Assembly: GCA_043228905.1 (NCBI GenBank) | Contig: JBHGNT010000020.1 | Location: 9,176,001 to 9,240,000 of the forward strand | From: Azolla caroliniana | Lineage: Eukaryota; Polypodiophyta | Reading direction: 5' to 3' | Length of the DNA stretch: 64,000 nt | Part shown: positions 32,053-42,850 of the stretch, in pieces | Position numbering within the stretch: position 1 is the first letter of the stretch | How the letters are laid out: every line of letters begins with the position of its first letter | The notes under the pieces: generated by a model | The model's database searches: none | Told to the model about the DNA's origin: nothing | The model's input: only the letters and a program-made list of their open reading frames with translations | Position numbers and translations under genes: made by a program

Positions 32053-32504
32053 TGTTGCGAAGTTTCGCGGGTACGTGTAGAATTCCAGGCGGGACCACGG
32101 GGGTCTTGGACTAGGGAGTGACGGAGCGTAGGAAGTCGTGCTTCACCATTTCCGGGGCATCCCAGAAGCACACCGGAAGCAACCGAAGGGAGAGAGAGAG
32201 AGAACGTCTCTTAATCTAAGAGAGGACGTCTCTTAATCTAACGGTATACCCTACTAATATAAAATGGGCAACCCCTTCACCAAGGGCGCTCCCTTCCTTT
32301 TATAGAACAAGGAGAGGGATCCGTAGCATTGTGGGATAAATCCCTTATAACATGGGATTTTTGTCTCGACTTGATTACTCTTCGGCACCATAAAGGCGCC
32401 GTCGTTATTGACACTAAATGTACAAGGGTGAGTGCACATGCTGCACCCTGCCGATGTAGCCAATATTTCCCGGTTTCTGCCTCTGGCCGAAATTCTTCAC
32501 GACA
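32053..32504 (-). repeat. 5' LTR of A3, internally deleted
   Basis: 452 bp against 706 bp in its partner. The missing part lies around 32200-32235, where acgtctcttaatcta is duplicated. The TATA box remains (32304-32297 on the minus strand). Confidence 0.8.
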
Positions 32505-32961
32505 CCATCCCTACACTTTTCCGCACTAATTACTACCTTGTACATAACTAGGAGTAGGACGGTGGGTGTAAATAGACTAGATGTGATGCATTGAATGTCT
32601 AGGAAATCGAGGAGTATCTCTGCCCGAAAGGACAGAGAATAAATTGATGAAAACGAGGGTGCAATGCCCTGCCTCGACGGCCTATAAAAGGGAGGAAAGA
32701 AGGAAGATGAAGGTATCGCGTTTTGGGGAGCAAGGACGAAGTGTTGTCGGACTGGGACTGAGCTCCCTACTCCATCGTTCGCTGGATTTCGGATTGAGTG
32801 TTCTGCTTCGTGGAAAGCCCGTGTGCTTCCGGTAGAGGCTCCACAGTGCAGTCGGGGCTGTGTGCGTGCGTGAGCATTGTGTGCGTGTGTGTATTCGCCT
32901 GAGTTGGGCCCGTTACCAGCTTGCCGGTTGTAATCGTTACTGATTTGTAATTAAGTCTTTG

Positions 32962-32992
<31 letters not shown>

Positions 32993-33149
32993 CCTCTGTG
33001 TTCCTACAAGCTGTGCTCTCTCTCTCTCTTCTTTCTCACGCTCCTTGGTTGAAGGCCCCCGCGGTCCCGCCTCTTTCCACACGCGAAGAGCGTAACAACC
33101 CGATATATTTGGTGAACCTGACATGAAATTGGCGGCAAAGGAGTGAAGG

Positions 33150-34049
33150 ATGAGGGGATCCGAGCTTGCTGAAGCTATGGCCGTAGCCGTCGACCGACTA
33201 GTGAGCGCTCGCGAGGGAACGGGTGCCCTCGACAAGGCCATTGAGTCAATCGTCGGCACCATAGGTCGATTCGTTGGGAAGAATGCCACGAGCTACTTGC
33301 AGGCCTACCGGGCCAAAATGATCATGAGGGATATCTCGATGGACAGACGGCTGTCCGGATTCCCTCGCGTGGTCGAGGTGCTGGCTGGATGCCAGACTTG
33401 GGAGGAGTTCGAGCTGCGGCTCCTCAAGATGTATGGGTTCGATGACTCGCTTCGGCTGTCGAAGCGAGACTTCATGGCGTGGGTTGAGAGCCCTGGGAAG
33501 GGGAGGAACATGTCGGCCCTCCTCCAAGAGTTCGAAAAACGGTTCGCACGGCTGTCAACGCTGGACTGGACAGTGCTCGACACAAGCCGGGTACTACTAT
33601 TTGTCAAGTGGGTGGACGCCATGGACCGGGAGAAGGTGGGTCTCCTGTTGGAAACGGATTAAGGGCTCACGGCAGATTGGGCCATGGTAAGGAGGGTTTG
33701 CGGTCGTTTCGACAAGCGGCGCGAGTGGAGTGACGAGGGCTCATCAGCGACAAGGGCGGTCGTGGTGAGGGAGCTTGAGTTGAATACGGGGCATGGCAGA
33801 ATGAAGCGGTTGATGGAAGAGGCAGCGACACGACATGCAGAGGCGTCGGCAGGAACCCGGGTCGCGGGTGATGAAGCCCGGAAAGCGAAGGACTCCGGAT
33901 TCTGGCCGCTAGTGCTAGAGGGTCTCTTTGGAGTACGGCTGAAGAAGGAAGAGGCAGACCACGCGGAACTACGAGGTTCTGGGACGACCCGGTGGAAGAA
34001 AAGATTGGGTTCATGGCGGCCACATGCCAGAACTACGAGGTTCTGGTAG
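33150..34049 (+). pseudogene. B gag
   Basis: The atg at 33150 (MRGSELAEAMAVAVDRLVSA) lies 45 bp after the LTR. 170 residues are intact to a TAA at 33661 (a Glu codon in related copies). The frame resumes with GLTADWAMVRRVCGRFDKRR to about 33830, then becomes uncertain. Shared blocks with A gag: IGRFVGKNATSYLQAYRAKM and TSRVLLFVKWVDAMDREKVG. There is no zinc knuckle in the visible part, as in A. Its product would form the particle and could, by inference, also package A RNA. Confidence 0.75.
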
Positions 34050-34860
34050 AAGACAATCGCGCGGGAAAGGCCGGAGGGGGCGGCCCCTCGCAGCGGTGCG
34101 AGACCCGGTTTGGACCGAAGCCGAACGAGGCCACCAACGTCGGCGCACCGGAGAAGAAGAAGCAGGTCGATTTCTGGCTGAGCACTGAAATCGAACGAAC
34201 AACGAACCCACCGAAGGTCCTGGAAGAGAGAATTCTCAACAGAAAGGTCGAGTTGTCGTTATGGGATGTGCTGGGAATCTCCAAGGAGTTCCACGACTCC
34301 ATCGTGGACTTGGTGAAGCGGAAGAGGCTCTTCACGGAGCCGGAACCGGAGAGGCCGATGGAAGTGCGGACGATGCACTTAGAAGACACGGCTCTGGAGG
34401 ATAAGTTGGCGGAAAGCCACTACGCGAAGCCGCATTGGGCTAGGGCCACTACGGAAACCCCTGTTCGGATCGGCGACATCCAGAAGCCAGTGGTGGCATC
34501 GGTAGACCACAATTCGGAGATCAACTTGATGTCCATGGACTTCTATAAAAAGGGGAAATGGCCGAGTAACACCAAGCACGGATGGAAGATACGCACAGCG
34601 ACGCGCGCTACAGAGGAGCTGCATGGTGCGTGCCCGAACGTATGCGTGAAGATCGGCGACGTCGAGATAGATCAACATTTCTTTGTGTAGGAGACTTCCT
34701 CGCACCCGGTAATTCTCGTCGAACCGTACATTACGGCAGCACGCATGGAGACAAAAGTACTGGACAATGGTTTGGCGTATGCGCGCGTCAAGAGCCAAGA
34801 TGGTCGGCATTCCGTCCAATTCATGACAGTGTGACCCAATCACGAGTGTAACCGTGAGAC
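34050..34860 (+). pseudogene. B linker and aspartic protease, broken
   Basis: Open from 33992 to a TAG at 34688. A linker (VDFWLSTEIER, then ELSLWDVLGISKEFHDSIVD) leads to the protease at about 34480: VVASVDHNSEINLMSMDFY. The catalytic Asp remains, but the small Gly expected two residues later is Asn. After the stop the frame continues (HPVILVEPYITAARMETKVL, DGRHSVQFMTV) to a second stop near 34832. Downstream to 35046 is eroded sequence. Confidence 0.65.
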
Positions 34861-35046
34861 CCTTGGCGGCGACAACCAAGGGGATTTTTAGAGAGGGCTA
34901 TCAAGGGGTGGGGCCGCGACAGTCCGAACACCCCAGAAGAACCTCACACATGTATTATAGGTAGGAAATTTTGGCTCTCCAAAAACGGAGGTTGTACATT
35001 AACAGGCATCGGTAGCCAGGAGAGGAAGCGGGCAGAGAGATGACTT

Positions 35047-38000
35047 ATGGTGTGTGGAGTCCTCTCACCCAATGATGAAATTAGCGGCACCATGGAGGCG
35101 ATCTCTTTTGATGACACCTTGGGCGAATTACGAAAGGTGGTCGGTGAAGGCCTTAGCGAAGACCGGACCGTTCCGGTTAGCTCGATGGGAATTTACGAAG
35201 TCATCGTGGACTTCGGGGAGAGGATCGGTTCAGATCGAACGGCCCGCGTGGACACGAAGTACAAGACTGTGGACCGGAAGGTGAGGCCAGTTGTGGCACC
35301 CTTGCCGGAGGGTAGCGGAGAGCGGATAAAAGGGGTCGCGTCGGACCCAAGTTTACGGAAACTAGCTGGCATAGGGCACCGGTTCACCGACATAACGCTA
35401 CGGGAGCTCAAGGTTGGTGGGGGTGGCTTTCTACTGTCGGAGGAGGAGGACCGGTTTAGGAGGATGCTCGGAAGGCATGGGAAGGCCTTTGCTTTTTCGT
35501 CGAAGGAGATCGGGTGCGTAGACCTGACAATCGTCGAGCCAATGGTGATCTTCACGGTACCGCATGTGCCATGGAATCTCAAACCGATTCCGGTGCCCAG
35601 AGCTCACATCCCGATGTTGATTGAGCTACTAAAGTAGAAAGTGGATATGGGCGTCCTCGAACAGTCGAATGCCCCATACTCGAATCGGTGGTTCACGGTG
35701 CCAAAGAAGAACGGCGCGTTGCGCTTCATTCAGGACCTGCAACCGGTCAATAAGGTGACCATCCGTAACACAGGGATTGGGTCGACCATAGACGAGTTCA
35801 CGGAGGCCTTCGCCGGAAGGTCAATCTATTCGGTCGGTGACTTATACTCGGGGTACGACCAGTTCCAACTAGCTGTAGAGAGCAGAGACATCACGACAAT
35901 GCGGACTCCTCTCGGCTTGGTGTGAATGTGTACCCTACCGCAAGGAGGAACGAATTCGGTGGCGCACATGGTGAACGCAATGAACAAGGTGCTGAGAGAC
36001 TGCATCCCGGACATCACTATGTCGTTCCTAGACGACGTACCGATAAAGGGGTGTCCGGTGGAGGATGAAGACAAAACGGTCGGGCCGGACGGGTGCCGTA
36101 GGTTCATCGTGAACCACATCAACGACTGTGATAAGGTGCTGCAGAGGCTCGAGAGCACGCGACTCACCTTCTCTGGAGAGAAATCAGCGTTCGAGCAGGC
36201 AGAGGTCCTGGTAGTCGGACACCTATGTGGGCCCTATGGCTGAAAACCATCCCTGGCAAAGGTAGAAGCCATCTCCATGATGAAGGACGATTGCGGGTCG
36301 GTTACGAAGGTCCGCAGATTCTTGGGTGCGTGCGCGTTCTACCACATCTAGATTCCGCACTACGCACACATCGCGGAACCGCTCTACGGGCTATTGAAGA
36401 AAGGGCGTAGGTTCGAGTGGAGGACGGAGCACATGGAGTCGTTCCGAAGACTAAAGAGGGCGCTTGCCGCGGCACCGGCTCTCCGGGAAGCGGTTTACGG
36501 CAAGGAAGTCCCCATCTACGTGATGGTGGACACGAGCCCGACCGGGATCGGGTGGGTGATCAGTCAGGAGGACAAGGAAGGTGTACGGTTCCCGATCCGG
36601 TCCGAGGCGAAGGTATTGAGCGAGCGGCAGCGAGGATATGCCCAAGTTAAGCGTGAGCTATGGGGTATCGTTTCGGCAGTTAAGGCCGACAAAGACTATC
36701 TTATCGGGACAGAAGTAATTATTGAGACTGATTGCCTACCGATTCTCGGTATGGTTTCCGGATGAGCGACGCCAGACCTGGCAATGCTCTGGTGGATAGC
36801 GTACGTCAAGTCCCTGAATCCGGAAATTTGACATATTTCCGGGAAGGACAATGCCATGGCCGACACGCTTTCGAGAGCGAGGTTCGATGACGAGGACGAC
36901 ATGGTTTCGGAAGACGAGGAAGTTGGCATGGACTTCTTCGAGGCGGCCTACGTAACGACAAGAAAGGGGAGCACTCCGGCGCTTAACGAGTTCAACGAGA
37001 GCAAATACGACGGAGAGTGGCTCCGAATCGGGAGGTTCCTACGGACGATGACGCCAGACGCGACGTGGACGAGAGAAGAGGCCCGCCAGATGCGGAAGAA
37101 GGCGTACTGGTTCTTCCTACGGGAAGGGCGCATATGGAAGCACCTGAAGAAGCGAAGCAGAACCGCACTCCGCATAGTGGCGAGGGAGGACGAGCAGAAA
37201 GCGCTGCTTATGGCGTACCACGAGAGTCCTTGGGCCGGACACTGCGGGACGTGGGCCACGTTCGAGAAGCTAAAGGGGAAGTACTGGTGGCCGGGACTCT
37301 ACCGGGATGTGCATCGGTTCGTGACGACTTGCGAAAGCTGTCAGGTGCACTCCGTAGTCCGACATCGGGACAACCTTCACCCAACCTACCCCCCGACCAT
37401 CCACTTCAAGTGGATGGTGGATCTGTGACGATGCCGATGGGGGTAGGGCAGATGCGGTATCTGGTGCTGGCTCGGGAGGACCTGACGAACCAGGTGGAAG
37501 ACCGAGCGTTGCAGAACAAAATGACTGCGGTTGTGTGCCGGTTTCTGATCGAAGATGTGGTATGCGGGTACGGGTGCGTCGGCAAGATCGTGGCCGACCG
37601 CGGAGAATTAGACACGCAAGAGGCTGAAGAGCTATTTGACCAGCTAGGGGTTAAACTCTCGCTCACCACAGCGTACAATCTGGAGGCTAACGGGAAGGTG
37701 GAACGCGGACACGGACCAATCGTCAAAGCGTTAGTACGAGCGTGTGGAGGCCAAGTCGGAAACTGGCCGCGGCTCTTACCCTATGCGTTGTGGGCGGAAC
37801 TAATCTACGGGCAGAAGCCGATCATGCCAGTGGAACGGACGATTTCTTTGTGGGTCGTGGTGGGCTGGAAGGTCGAAATGAGCAGTGAAGAGTTGTTGGC
37901 GGCGCGGATCCGGCAACTTGAGCGGAGGCCGGAGGACGTGGAACGGGACCGGTTCGACTGGATGCACTGACTACGACTGATGAAGATCGAGGAAGGCCAC

Positions 38001-38100
38001 TGGGTGCTAGTTTACAACAGCAGCCTCGACAACCAGCACAAGGCGACCCGCAAATTTGCAAGGAGATGGTTTAGGCCCTACACGGTGACGAGTGCGAATG
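35047..38100 (+). pseudogene. B pol: RT, RNase H and integrase
   Basis: Order is intact. Pre-RT (FRRMLGRHGKAFAF, MVIFTVPHVPWNLKPIPVPR), RT (GVLEQSNAPYSNRWFTVPKK, SVGDLYSGYDQFQL, catalytic FLDD at 36025-36036), RNase H (VDTSPTGIGWVIS, LSERQRGYAQVKRELWG, ISGKDNAMADTLSRARFDDE), integrase (AGHCGTWATFEKL...CESCQ zinc finger about 37235-37345, catalytic Asp at HFKWMVDL and VADRGEL, Glu at EANGKVERGHG), then VLVYNSSLDNQHKATRKFAR. Breaks: TAG 35636, TGA 35923, TGA 36241, TAG near 36349, TGA 36763, TGA near 36829 and a 1-base loss near 37427. Several are CGA-to-TGA changes. The very end of pol is missing: coding stops at about 38120 just before the polypurine tract. Confidence 0.85.
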
Positions 38101-38141
38101 ACAACGGCATGTACCATCTTGCGTGGTTTGGTGGGGGTGGA

Positions 38142-38258
38142 TGTCATGAAGAAAACTAGCCAGAAGCGGAATCGGCGAAGCAGGACGCATGAACCGGCCC
38201 TACACTTTTCCGCACTAATTACTACCTTGTACATAACTAGGAGTAGGACGGTGGGTGT
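38142..38258 (+). repeat. 3' LTR remnant of B
   Basis: tgtcatgaagaaaactagcc through ggacggtgggtgt matches the joined 5' LTR of B and shows its state before A3 inserted. It is cut at 38258, and A2 internal sequence (38259-38493, with a ggtttggtgggggcgga polypurine tract) follows directly. Confidence 0.75.
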
Positions 38259-38493
38259 CAACAATGGGGCACGTGTACTATGGTGTCGCAATGGACGACC
38301 TATTGACGGGTCGAACGAGCCTACGGAGAGGCAAACGTGAAGGATGAACCGGAGCCGATGGTTGAAACTGGGAGGGGTCGACGTGGCAAGCCGGGATGCC
38401 GGTCACGGAGGACCGGTTTCTCACCGGCCCGAATCTTTTGCCTTTCTCCGGATTTGGCACGTACCATTGGACGTGCGGTTTGGTGGGGGCGGA

Positions 38494-39105
38494 TGTCGTG
38501 AAGATTTCGGGCCACAATGAGAAACTGGGGAATATCGGAAGAATCGGTGGAGTGCACCATGTACTTACCCTTGTAAAAACGTGTGAATAATAGGAGTTAA
38601 GTCGGGACAGAGGATCTCATACTCTTACTTCGTTTAGGGTTTCTCTTTGGTAGCTTTCTTCTTCTCCTTCGCGTCTGTTTAGGGTTTAGTCTGGTGAAGA
38701 GCTTGTATGTTTAGTAGGGTTTGCTTCTGCTCAGTCTCCTGTGCAAGGCCCCCCTCAACACAACAAGCCCGAGAGCTCCCCGATCGGCAGCTTGGCAGTA
38801 GACGGTTGTTGTAACCTACCCTACCTTGGTCCGGGTCGAAGTCGGGGTTGTATTCTTTTCCTTGTAATATACATACTCGTAACTGTTTGTGCATATCGGT
38901 GTATTTGGTGGTGTCGGGAGCACAACCCCTTGTTTCCTGTGCATAAGAGTCGGTGCGCGTGCATGCTTTCTTTCCTCTCTCCCTCTCTCGTGTTCGGTTG
39001 CCTCCCGACCGTGTCTGGAGTCGGTTTTCTTGTCTCTCGAGCTTCCTCGTCCAAGACCCCCATGGTCTCGCCCCTTTCTACACACACGCACGTAACAACG
39101 CGACA
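38494..39105 (+). repeat. 3' LTR of A2, promoter deleted
   Basis: 612 bp against 749 bp in the 5' LTR. The missing block (between gggacagaggatc and tcatactctta) includes the TATA box. It ends aacaacgcgaca, followed by the acgt duplication and then E coding sequence. Confidence 0.85.
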
Positions 39106-42100
39106 ACGTCCCGACAATAACGAAGAACTTGGTGTCAGTTGGTCAGATCGTCGACCAAGGTATGCAAGTTCGATTCACACACCTTGGCTGCTTCATAGAA
39201 GAGGAAGGGAAAGTGATCGCGCAAGGGCGCCGTGAAGGGAGGATGTTTATCCTCAACACTAATCAAGCCGCAACCGCGTTGTACGCGAAAGGACAAAAGG
39301 TCGAATTGAATATCAACTTGTGGCACAAGCGGTTTGGCCACGTAAATTTCCCACGGCTTCATGAGATGCAGACGAAGAACATTGTTTTCGGCTTGCCGAA
39401 GTTTCGGGGCCGGAATGCCCAAGTCTGTGAAGCATGTCAGATGGGAAAACAACATCGACTTCCATTCCCGAATGAGCGTAATTGTAGTCGAAGTCCGCTG
39501 GATTTGATCCATTCAGATGTGTGGGGTCCGGCACAAAATGTGAGTCTCGGTGGAAACCATTACTTTGTAACCTTCATCGATGACTTCACTCGGCACACGT
39601 GGGCATGCATGATTGAGAAGAAGAGTGAAGTCTTTGCATGTTTCTTGAAGGTGAAGAGCCTTGCGAAAAGGGAAACAGGGCATAAGATCAAATGCCTATG
39701 GTCCGATGGTGGGAAGGAGTACTTCTCTGACCAGTTCACAAGTTATCTACAGAAGGAGGGAATTCGACGCGAATTCTCATGTAGATACACGCTGTAGTAG
39801 AACGACGTGGCCGAGCGGAAGAATCAGACGATTGAAGAAGCGGCCAAGGCAATGCTTGAAGAGAAGCATATGCCGAAATTCTATTGGGCTGAAGCCGTGA
39901 AGACGGCTGTCTACCTGCAGAATCAGACTTCTGCTAATGGAGGAGTGTCGCCACATGAACTGTATTTCGGGAAGAAGCCGACCTTGGCACAATTGAGGAT
40001 TTTCGGTAGCATCGCGTATGTATCTTCGCCGACCTTTTCAGAGAAAAGGAGGAAACTGGATGCTAAACCTGAGAAATGTATCTTGGTCGGCTATTCAGAT
40101 GAGCAAAAAGGGTATGTGTTATAACCCTCGAACAAAGGAAGTACGCGTAAGCCGCGATGTCGTATTTGACGAGTCCGCTTCGTGGTACATGCCTTCTCCT
40201 CCAATACCTCACGACTCCATTCCGAATTCTGAGGAAGAAGTCAGCGAGGTTGAGATGCCTCTGCATGATGAGGAAATCGGAGCTCTGAGAGAGAGTCCGA
40301 TCTCAGTTCGGCTAGGTGGGCCGAACGAGGGGTTGGGCCGGGATGGCCAACTAGATGATGAGACGGCGAGTAGTGGAGACTCGGTCGTGCATTCCCCGCG
40401 TAAAAAACCGAGGAGACGGTTTACGCGCAAGGAGAAAGAGAAGAAGAAGACCCTGAAATACGATTTCAGTAGTGCCGAGTCAATTCGAAGCGAATCTAAA
40501 CTCGAGCCAGTCGAGAATGAACCTCCATGGAAGAGGTCAAAATCGGCCGAAAAGGTCACAAAATCAAGTAATCACGAATTACGCCGATCTACCCGCCAAA
40601 AGAACCCAGTAACGAGATACGAGTATAATGAATACATGGTGCACCATTATGCGTATATGACGCGAGTGGCAGAAGTGCGTGAGCTGGAGAGCTACGCAAA
40701 AGCGGCGAGAGACGCAAATTGGCGTGCCGCGATGGAGGAAGAGATGCACGCATTATCGGAGAATGAAACCTGGGACCTAGTTGACGCCGCGAAGGGTGTA
40801 AAGCCGATCGGATGCAGATGGGTGTATAAGGTGAAATACAACACCGATGGCTCTATCAACTGCTACAAGGCCCGTTTGGTAGCGAAAGGCTACGCGTAGA
40901 AGCACGGCGTGGACTACGACGAGACCTTCACACCTATCGCGAAGATGACTACCGTGCGAGTCCTGCTAGCTGTAGCAGCGACGAAAGGGTGGCACTTACA
41001 TCAGATGGATGTAAAGAATGTGTTCCTGCAAGGTGATCTTGAGGAATAGGTGTATATGGTACAACCCCCTAGATTTCTATCTGAACAAAATACTTCGGTG
41101 GTTTACCGATTGAAGAAGTCACTCTACGGACTTAAGTAAGCCCCGCGAGCTTGGAACGCGAAGATTACGCAACAGCTACATAAGATGGGGTTTGTGTCGT
41201 CGAAATCAGACTCTTCTCTATTTGTTCAGCAAGGTCAAAATGGACCAGTTAGTCTTCTATTGTATGTTGATGATTTAGTCATCACCGGTGCCGATCTCGA
41301 AGAAATCCGCCGCATAAAGTCTCAGCTTGCAGCATCGTTTGAAATGAAGGATCTCGGAGACCTTCATTACTTCCTTGGGATCGAAGTGATCCTTACCCCC
41401 GAAGGCATATTGATCAATCAACGTCATTATGCGCTGAATATGCTCTTCAAGTTCGGGATGGCAGACTGTAATCCCATCTCGATCCCTCTAGACAGAAACG
41501 TAAAGCTTCGCCAAGGTTTGGAAAAGGCGTGCAACCCAACACGGTTCCGACAGATTGTCGGAAGCCTCATCTATTTGACTATTACTCGGCCGGACCTCAG
41601 TTACTCGGTTGGCATGATCAATCGATTCATGTGGCAGCCTACGGCCGAACACCTTCAGTGCGCGCAATGGATATTGCGATATGTAAGCAGTACAAAAGAC
41701 ATGGCGTTGCTATATCGAGCAGGCGTAGCTGAATAGTTAGTCGACTACACGGATGCCGATTGGGTCGGAAACGCCCACGATCGTCGATCCACATTTGGAT
41801 ACGCATTCTCATTAGGCAGTACAGCGATCGCGTGGAGCAACAAAAAGCAGCCGACAGTAGCCCTGTCGAGCACCGAGACCGAATATTGAGGGGCGACTTT
41901 CGCTACGTGCGAAGTCATTTGGATGAAACAGCTATTACAAGATCTACAGGTAGAGGTGTCTGATCCGACGATGATCTATTGCGACAACCTCAACAGTATC
42001 CACCTTGCGAAGAACCCCGTTTTCCACGCCCGGACCAAGCACATTGAGGTGCATTACCGTTTCGTCCGCGAGTAGGTCCTTTCAGGTGAAGTCGAACTAG

Positions 42101-42220
42101 CTCATGTTTCGATTGATCGGCAGATTGCCGACATCTTCACAAAACCTCCTGGTCTCGACAAGTTACGGCATTTCTCGGGTGCTCTTGGGTTGCATCACCT
42201 CGACACGGCAAACTTGAGGG
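39106..42220 (+). pseudogene. E pol: integrase, RT and RNase H
   Basis: Integrase: LWHKRFGHVNF...CEACQMGKQH zinc finger, LIHSDVWGP and LWSDGGKEY (catalytic Asp residues), two stops at about 39796, then VAERKNQT (catalytic Glu). A frameshift lies near 40120. [30 protein letters not shown] then TAG, LYGLK then TAA (a Gln codon in G), YVDD at 41265-41276. RNase H: YTDADWVGNAHDRRSTFGYA, KHIEVHYRFVRE then TAG, ADIFTKP. It ends LGLHHLDTANLRG near 42220. The copy is dead, but every domain is present. Confidence 0.85.
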
Positions 42221-42455
42221 GGAGAAAGGAAGAACAGGAACAAGAGCATGAAAGGAGCAGAGGTGTTCATCATGGCAGAGGTGACTGTGATGGAGAAGTG
42301 GGATTTCGGACCGGCTGAAGAAGTCGAAGAAGGAAGCAAGGGCCGCAATCGTAGGGAAGAGCCGAGGACAGCCAAATCAAGGGGAGATACAGCCAAGAAG
42401 GGAATAAAGGCCAAGACCAAGACGTGTTCTGATGTAGTCAAAGGCCTAAAGACAG

Positions 42456-42850
42456 TGTGAAAGATTATGTGCGGAAGCAATAGAAAATGAACACAAAGAA
42501 AATACGCAAGTTTAATGGAGAGCTTGAATATACACAATACGCGGGAGAGACAGAGAGAGAACACACAGAAAAACTTGATTCAAAATAATGCTCAATTTGT
42601 ACATAGGATGTGCTCAGTGAACACCTTTATACAAGCCCTGACAATCGGGCTAACACAAGTACTGACAGTACTTGACTGCTCGTAAATGAGCCTCAATTCC
42701 TTTATACAACTCCCAAATATATTCCTTGCGGAATATCTTTCCGATGGCCTCCCGGTTTCTGCATCGATCCGGCCTAACCGATCAGTCCCAACCGATCCGG
42801 TCCTCGGCTTGCTCAACCGATCTGGCCGATGTTGAGCTTGTCTCTCAACA
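42456..42850 (-). repeat. 3' LTR of G
   Basis: The plus strand runs TGTGAAAGATTATG to TCTCTCAACA. TATAAAG on the minus strand at 42631-42625. Similar to 47255-47640, and more distantly to the LTR of E. Confidence 0.85.

Larger units (their letters stand above)
28101..32504 (-). mobile_element. Gag-only LTR element A3, complete structure
   Basis: The best view of the A family: 3' LTR (28101-28806), polypurine tract, non-coding and repeat region (28807-30690), gag (32015-30691), primer site (32052-32034), 5' LTR (32053-32504). The whole element is 4.4 kb. I found no protease, RT, RNase H or integrase motif on either strand. The flanks read ccgg on the left and ccat on the right; the original site in the 3' LTR of B reads ccggccctac, so the right duplication has changed at two bases. 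Confidence 0.8.
28045..33105 (+). repeat. 5' LTR of B, split by A3
   Basis: 28045-28100 (tgttgtgaagaaaaccggcc...gaaccgg) joins 32505-33105. The 3' LTR fragment (38142-38258) shows the uninterrupted sequence gaaccggccctac. TATAAAAG at 32683-32690, a CT microsatellite near 32961-32987, and the end at cgtaacaacccgata. Confidence 0.7.
28045..38258 (+). mobile_element. Ty3/gypsy element B, full gag-pol order, inactive
   Basis: 5' LTR split by A3 (28045-28100 and 32505-33105), primer site at 33106, gag, protease, RT-RNase H and integrase on the plus strand, polypurine tract (ggtttggtgggggtgga) at 38125-38141, and the first 117 bp of the 3' LTR (38142-38258). LTR start (TGTYRTGAAGA), primer-site motif, polypurine tract and gag blocks match the A family, making B-type elements the plausible enzyme source for A. 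Its 3' LTR is cut off by a deletion. Confidence 0.8.
19176..39105 (+). mobile_element. Gag-only LTR element A2 (contains D, B and A3)
   Basis: 5' LTR 19176-19924, gag 19963-21408, repeat region 21409-22035, [D], repeat region 26416-28044, [B with A3], internal end 38259-38493 with polypurine tract (ggtttggtgggggcgga), 3' LTR 38494-39105. acgt flanks both ends (19172-19175 and 39106-39109), and the E reading frame is continuous when A2 is removed. About 0.3 kb was lost where the 3' LTR of B joins at 38258. No pol belongs to A2 itself. Confidence 0.8.
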
